Position numbers and translations under genes: made by a program. This document shows, one piece after another, positions 48,557-50,868 of a DNA stretch of 50,868 nucleotides (position 1 is the first letter of the stretch; each line of letters opens with the position of its first letter). Source of the stretch: an uncultured Clostridia bacterium (GTDB lineage: Bacteria > Bacillota > Clostridia > Christensenellales > Borkfalkiaceae); the NCBI GenBank assembly GCA_947629665.1, contig CANREJ010000008.1, positions 1 through 50,868 on the forward strand. The letters are read 5' to 3'. The notes under the pieces were generated by a model, which was given only the letters and a program-made list of their open reading frames with translations, searched no databases and had not been told where the DNA came from.

Positions 48557-49579
48557 TCAAAGGTTATATATAACCTTTTGCGCCTCTTTTAGCATGTACT
48601 CCGGTGAAAAGTGCGTATAAACGTTGCTCGTCTGGGTGTTGTCGGCGGCATGACCCGCCCACACCGAGACCACCTCGCGCGGAACGCCGCACTCCTGGCA
48701 CCGCGTAATAAATGTGTGCCGAAGCTCGTGCAGGTGGTGCACCGGCATAAGCCGTTTCATTGCCTGGGTGAGCGCGTCCGGGCGAACGGCATTAAGTTTG
48801 GCAATGTCCATGCCCGGCAACCACCGCGCCAACATGGGCGTTATGGGTATGAGCCGCCGCCTCTCCCTGAACCCTTTGCGGGTCTTTGCGCATATCACCG
48901 AAATAAAATCGCCCTCGATACGCGCCGCGGCAAGCTCTGAGCGCCGCGCCCCGGTGTACAGCAAAAACAAAAGCGCGTTTTTAATGTTCTCGTCGCATTT
49001 GCTTGCTGTCAGGAGTCCGACAAACTCCCGCTCCTCGGCAATGGTCAAGGCGATTCCCGTTTTCTCCTCGTATTTAGGCGGCTTTATACGCCGCATTGGA
49101 GAACGTTCTATTATCTCCTCTCCCACTGCAAATTCAAACACGGCGGCAAGTGTTTGGTAGATCTTCGTTGCCGTCCTGTACTTGCCTTGCTCCACGTAGG
49201 AATTTATAAGCGCCTGCACATCAGATTGTTTGAGTTCGTCTATATGTCGGCCTATAAAAGCCGGATAAATATTCGCGCCGAATAACTGCACGTAATAACC
49301 GTATGTGTTGGGCTTTATTTCCGGGCGCTTTAATTCAAGCCAGCGCTTGCACACTTCAATAAAAAGCGGACGGATCTCCTTCGTGGGTTCCCGGACAGGT
49401 TGTTGCGTATATTTTGTGAGTTCTGACAAAAATTTAAATTTTAACTTGTTATAGTCCTTGGACGATACACAAATATTGTAGCCATGAGCGCGGAATCGTG
49501 CCTCATAAACGCCGTTGGGCTTTTTCCTTACGTATATTGGTAGCTCAATAGTAATGATTTTCTGAAATTCTTCGGGCAT
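48557..49579 (-). CDS. int: Tyrosine site-specific integrase
   Basis: This 340-residue recombinase has an N-terminal arm-binding domain (YVRKKPNGVYEARFRAHGYN), a SAM-like core-binding domain (WLELKRPEIKPNTYGYYVQLF) and the catalytic domain with LLYTGARRSELAAAR (Arg I), HELRHTFITRCQECGVP (His-xx-Arg), GHAADNTQTSNVYTH (His and nucleophile Tyr). All catalytic residues are present. The ATG at MPEEFQKI was chosen because AAGGAG is well spaced; a GTG 23 codons earlier directly abuts its GAGGAG. It lies next to tRNA-Gln and marks the left end of a prophage or conjugative element. Confidence 0.94.
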   Translation of the reverse strand: MPEEFQKIITIELPIYVRKKPNGVYEARFRAHGYNICVSSKDYNKLKFKFLSELTKYTQQPVREPTKEIRPLFIEVCKRWLELKRPEIKPNTYGYYVQLFGANIYPAFIGRHIDELKQSDVQALINSYVEQGKYRTATKIYQTLAAVFEFAVGEEIIERSPMRRIKPPKYEEKTGIALTIAEEREFVGLLTASKCDENIKNALLFLLYTGARRSELAAARIEGDFISVICAKTRKGFRERRRLIPITPMLARWLPGMDIAKLNAVRPDALTQAMKRLMPVHHLHELRHTFITRCQECGVPREVVSVWAGHAADNTQTSNVYTHFSPEYMLKEAQKVIYNL

Positions 49580-49674
49580 TTTTGAAATCTCCTTTTTAGT
49601 AAAATAAAAAGATGATTTCAGCGCAAATGTATTGTCTTGTTTCTCCACCTCCTCGTTTATGCCCGGAAATTGTA

Positions 49675-49836
49675 TTACGCGATTCCCGGCATTTTTTTTA
49701 GTTCTGAATTAACGCCCATGCGCGTGTTGTCTACAACCACCCGTAAATCGGGCAGCTCGCCGGCAACTTCGGCGTATAGTGCTGTGATTTCAACGGAAAT
49801 CATTTCCAGGCGTTTAAGCAGCTCCTTTGTTTTCAT
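49675..49836 (-). CDS. Small coiled-coil protein of the integrated element
   Basis: This 53-residue protein reads MKTKELLKRLEMISVEITAL then YAEVAGELPDLRVVVDNTRM and ends KKMPGIA. The first half should be an amphipathic helix. A strong AAAGGAG lies before the ATG. It sits between the integrase and the first Xre gene, in the position often taken by an excisionase or small accessory gene, but no family is recognised. Confidence 0.6.
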   Translation of the reverse strand: MKTKELLKRLEMISVEITALYAEVAGELPDLRVVVDNTRMGVNSELKKMPGIA

Positions 49837-49926
49837 ATAAAAATAACTCCTTTGTATTTGATACGGGAGTTATTTTATATTAAAATTAATATTTAATCTT
49901 AATCACTTTTTAGGCGTAAAAAGTGA

Positions 49927-50292
49927 TTAGTTTGCAGATTTCTTTAAAGTACTTTTTGCCGATGAGCCGTCTAACAGCGTTTTAACAGTAGTTTTAACAA
50001 GTTGCTTTCCGGGCGCGGAAAGCTCCCGGTAATCTTCCAATAATTTTCGCTCCTCGGCAGTAAGCTGGGGAACATTTTGCATCGTAGAAATTCCACCAAG
50101 ACCTAACAGTTCATTTAAAGAAATATTATAAAATTCTGCCAACTTAACACAAAAATCAATATTAGGCAAAACCTCACCCCGCTCCCACCTACCAAGGTTC
50201 TGCGAGGAAGTTCCAACTTGTTTACTTAAATCAGTTAAAGATAAACCGGCAATGTCTCTTTGATACCTTAACGCTTCTCCATAATTGTGCAT
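49927..50292 (-). CDS. Xre-family repressor 1
   Basis: This 121-residue regulator has a helix-turn-helix domain (about 5-60: ALRYQRDIAGLSLTDLSKQV, TSSQNLGRWERGEVLPN) and a C-terminal tail TAEERKLLEDYRELSAPGKQ. The tail is nearly identical to that of the adjacent repressor, while the DNA-binding halves differ. GAGGT precedes the ATG. It probably regulates the element together with repressor 2. Confidence 0.88.
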   Translation of the reverse strand: MHNYGEALRYQRDIAGLSLTDLSKQVGTSSQNLGRWERGEVLPNIDFCVKLAEFYNISLNELLGLGGISTMQNVPQLTAEERKLLEDYRELSAPGKQLVKTTVKTLLDGSSAKSTLKKSAN

Positions 50293-50454
50293 AACTGTAC
50301 CTCACAATTATTTTTACACAAATTTCTTTGAAGTACTTTTTGCCGATGAGCCGTCCAACAGCGTTTTAACTGTAGTTTTAACAAGTTGTTTGCCGGGCGC
50401 GGAAAGCTCCCGATAATCTTCCAATAATTCCCGCTCCTCGGCAGTAAACTGGGG
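49939..50454. repeat. 132-bp duplicated segment in the two Xre genes
   Basis: Bases 49939-50070 and 50323-50454 are about 90 percent identical and encode the shared C-terminal tails. The upstream HTH-coding halves show no such similarity, so the duplication or gene conversion is limited to the tails. Confidence 0.85.
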
Positions 50455-50691
50455 AGCTTCTTTTTGGCCAACACTCCCGCCGAAGTCATCTTCAAGCCCA
50501 AGAAGATATTCTATTGATACTTCAAAGTAATTTGCAAGTGTAATTAAAGCGGAAGCTTTGGGTTCTACTGTTCCTTTTTCCCATTCACAAATATTACTTT
50601 GTGTGTAGTGTAATATTTCTGCAAGTTGTGATTGGGTAAAGCCTTTTTCGTTCCTCAAATATTTTAAATTTTGTGCAAAAACACTAACCAT
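50314..50691 (-). CDS. Xre-family repressor 2
   Basis: This 125-residue regulator has a cI/Cro-type helix-turn-helix (about 6-62: NLKYLRNEKGFTQSQLAEIL, YTQSNICEWEKGTVEPK) and the same C-terminal tail as repressor 1. No Shine-Dalgarno is seen; a TAAAAT box ends only a few bases before the ATG, so the mRNA may be leaderless, as for lambda cI expressed from PRM. It faces a divergent gene across an operator-like region, so it is the best candidate for the element's master repressor. Confidence 0.88.
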   Translation of the reverse strand: MVSVFAQNLKYLRNEKGFTQSQLAEILHYTQSNICEWEKGTVEPKASALITLANYFEVSIEYLLGLEDDFGGSVGQKEAPQFTAEERELLEDYRELSAPGKQLVKTTVKTLLDGSSAKSTSKKFV

Positions 50692-50724
50692 AAAAAAATT
50701 TTAGCATAAAAATCGATTTAGCAA

Positions 50725-50776
50725 TTGACAAATTGACAAATCAATTTTATAATATCGATAAGTCGATAATAGGGAT
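50725..50776 (+). promoter_or_regulatory. Divergent promoter/operator of the integrated element
   Basis: TTGACA (50725-50730), 17-base spacer, TATAAT (50748-50753) drives rightward transcription. Around it are a tandem AATTGACAAATTGACAAAT and an inverted ATCGA-TAAG-TCGAT (50754-50767); another ATCGAT lies near 50712. These are candidate repressor sites for the Xre proteins. Confidence 0.6.
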
Positions 50777-50803
50777 TTCAAAGCAAAGGCGAGGGCAATG
50801 AGT

Positions 50804-50868
50804 ATGAAATTTAATTATAAAGTAACTTTTAAAGACGGTTCAATAAAGGATTATAAAATGAGTTTTGT
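50804..50868 (+). CDS. Start of an element gene, truncated by the window
   Basis: The reading frame MKFNYKVTFKDGSIKDYKMS runs to the end of the window without a stop. GAGGG is eight bases upstream of this ATG; an ATG six bases earlier is too close to it. The fragment looks beta-rich. It is the first gene rightward from the repressor region, in the position of an early or Cro-like gene, but the fragment is too short to identify. Confidence 0.5.
   Translation, partial: MKFNYKVTFKDGSIKDYKMSF

Overview
The window looks like chromosome from an anaerobic, fermentative member of the Bacillota, most likely an uncultured gut Clostridia (Christensenellales-like). This lineage call is inferred from gene content: oxygen-sensitive class III ribonucleotide reductase with NrdR boxes, YitT and DUF5685 proteins, lipoproteins with InlB-type and BspA-type repeats, strong AGGAGG ribosome binding sites and canonical TTGACA/TATAAT promoters with 17-nt spacers. 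No marker gene settles the genus.

Layout. 1-4.9 kb: operon of ROK glucokinase, small membrane protein and RND exporter. 5-9 kb: anaerobic nucleotide metabolism (nrdD under NrdR boxes, then nrdG and dut). 9-12.3 kb: divergent HNH gene and an SPFH / ribbon-helix-helix / membrane protein / ATP-grasp cluster. 12.5-17.6 kb: glpK, then an operon rtcB, bcp, a 56-aa gene, a GH4 alpha-galacturonidase (CHEV motif) and a small gene. 18-27 kb: two giant surface proteins, an FN3-like lipoprotein and an InlB/GLUG-repeat protein with an unusual Cys-Ser-Ser stretch. 27-32.4 kb: M50 peptidase, then operon trpS, DUF5685, J-like protein, membrane protein, rlmD. 33-36.4 kb: thrC, a P-loop protein and an aminotransferase. 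36.6-40.4 kb: BspA-like lipoprotein and SLOG-type gene, each behind an elaborate structured leader. 40.4-46.6 kb: KDPG aldolase under a cre-like operator, tandem YitT genes, and a pectinesterase-like lipoprotein. 46.7-48.2 kb: membrane protein and TetR regulator. 48.4 kb to the end: tRNA-Gln and the left end of an integrated element (integrase, two Xre repressors).

A pectin theme is visible: the beta-helix lipoprotein could act on methylated pectin outside the cell, the GH4 enzyme would release galacturonate inside, and KDPG aldolase would finish the uronate pathway. The intermediate enzymes are not in this window.

The most unusual material is noncoding. Three promoter-plus-leader elements (about 38.8-39.1, 39.8-40.0 and 40.1-40.3 kb, minus strand) share one architecture: perfect promoter, closing stem from about +1, inner hairpin, then competing hairpins ending in a terminator or a hairpin that hides the ribosome binding site. 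The stems differ in sequence but stay paired, which argues for a functional RNA. Also notable: a C9 tract that makes a promoter spacer 15 nt (possible phase variation), two families of palindrome-rich repeats, and several genes whose promoter places transcription start at or next to the start codon.
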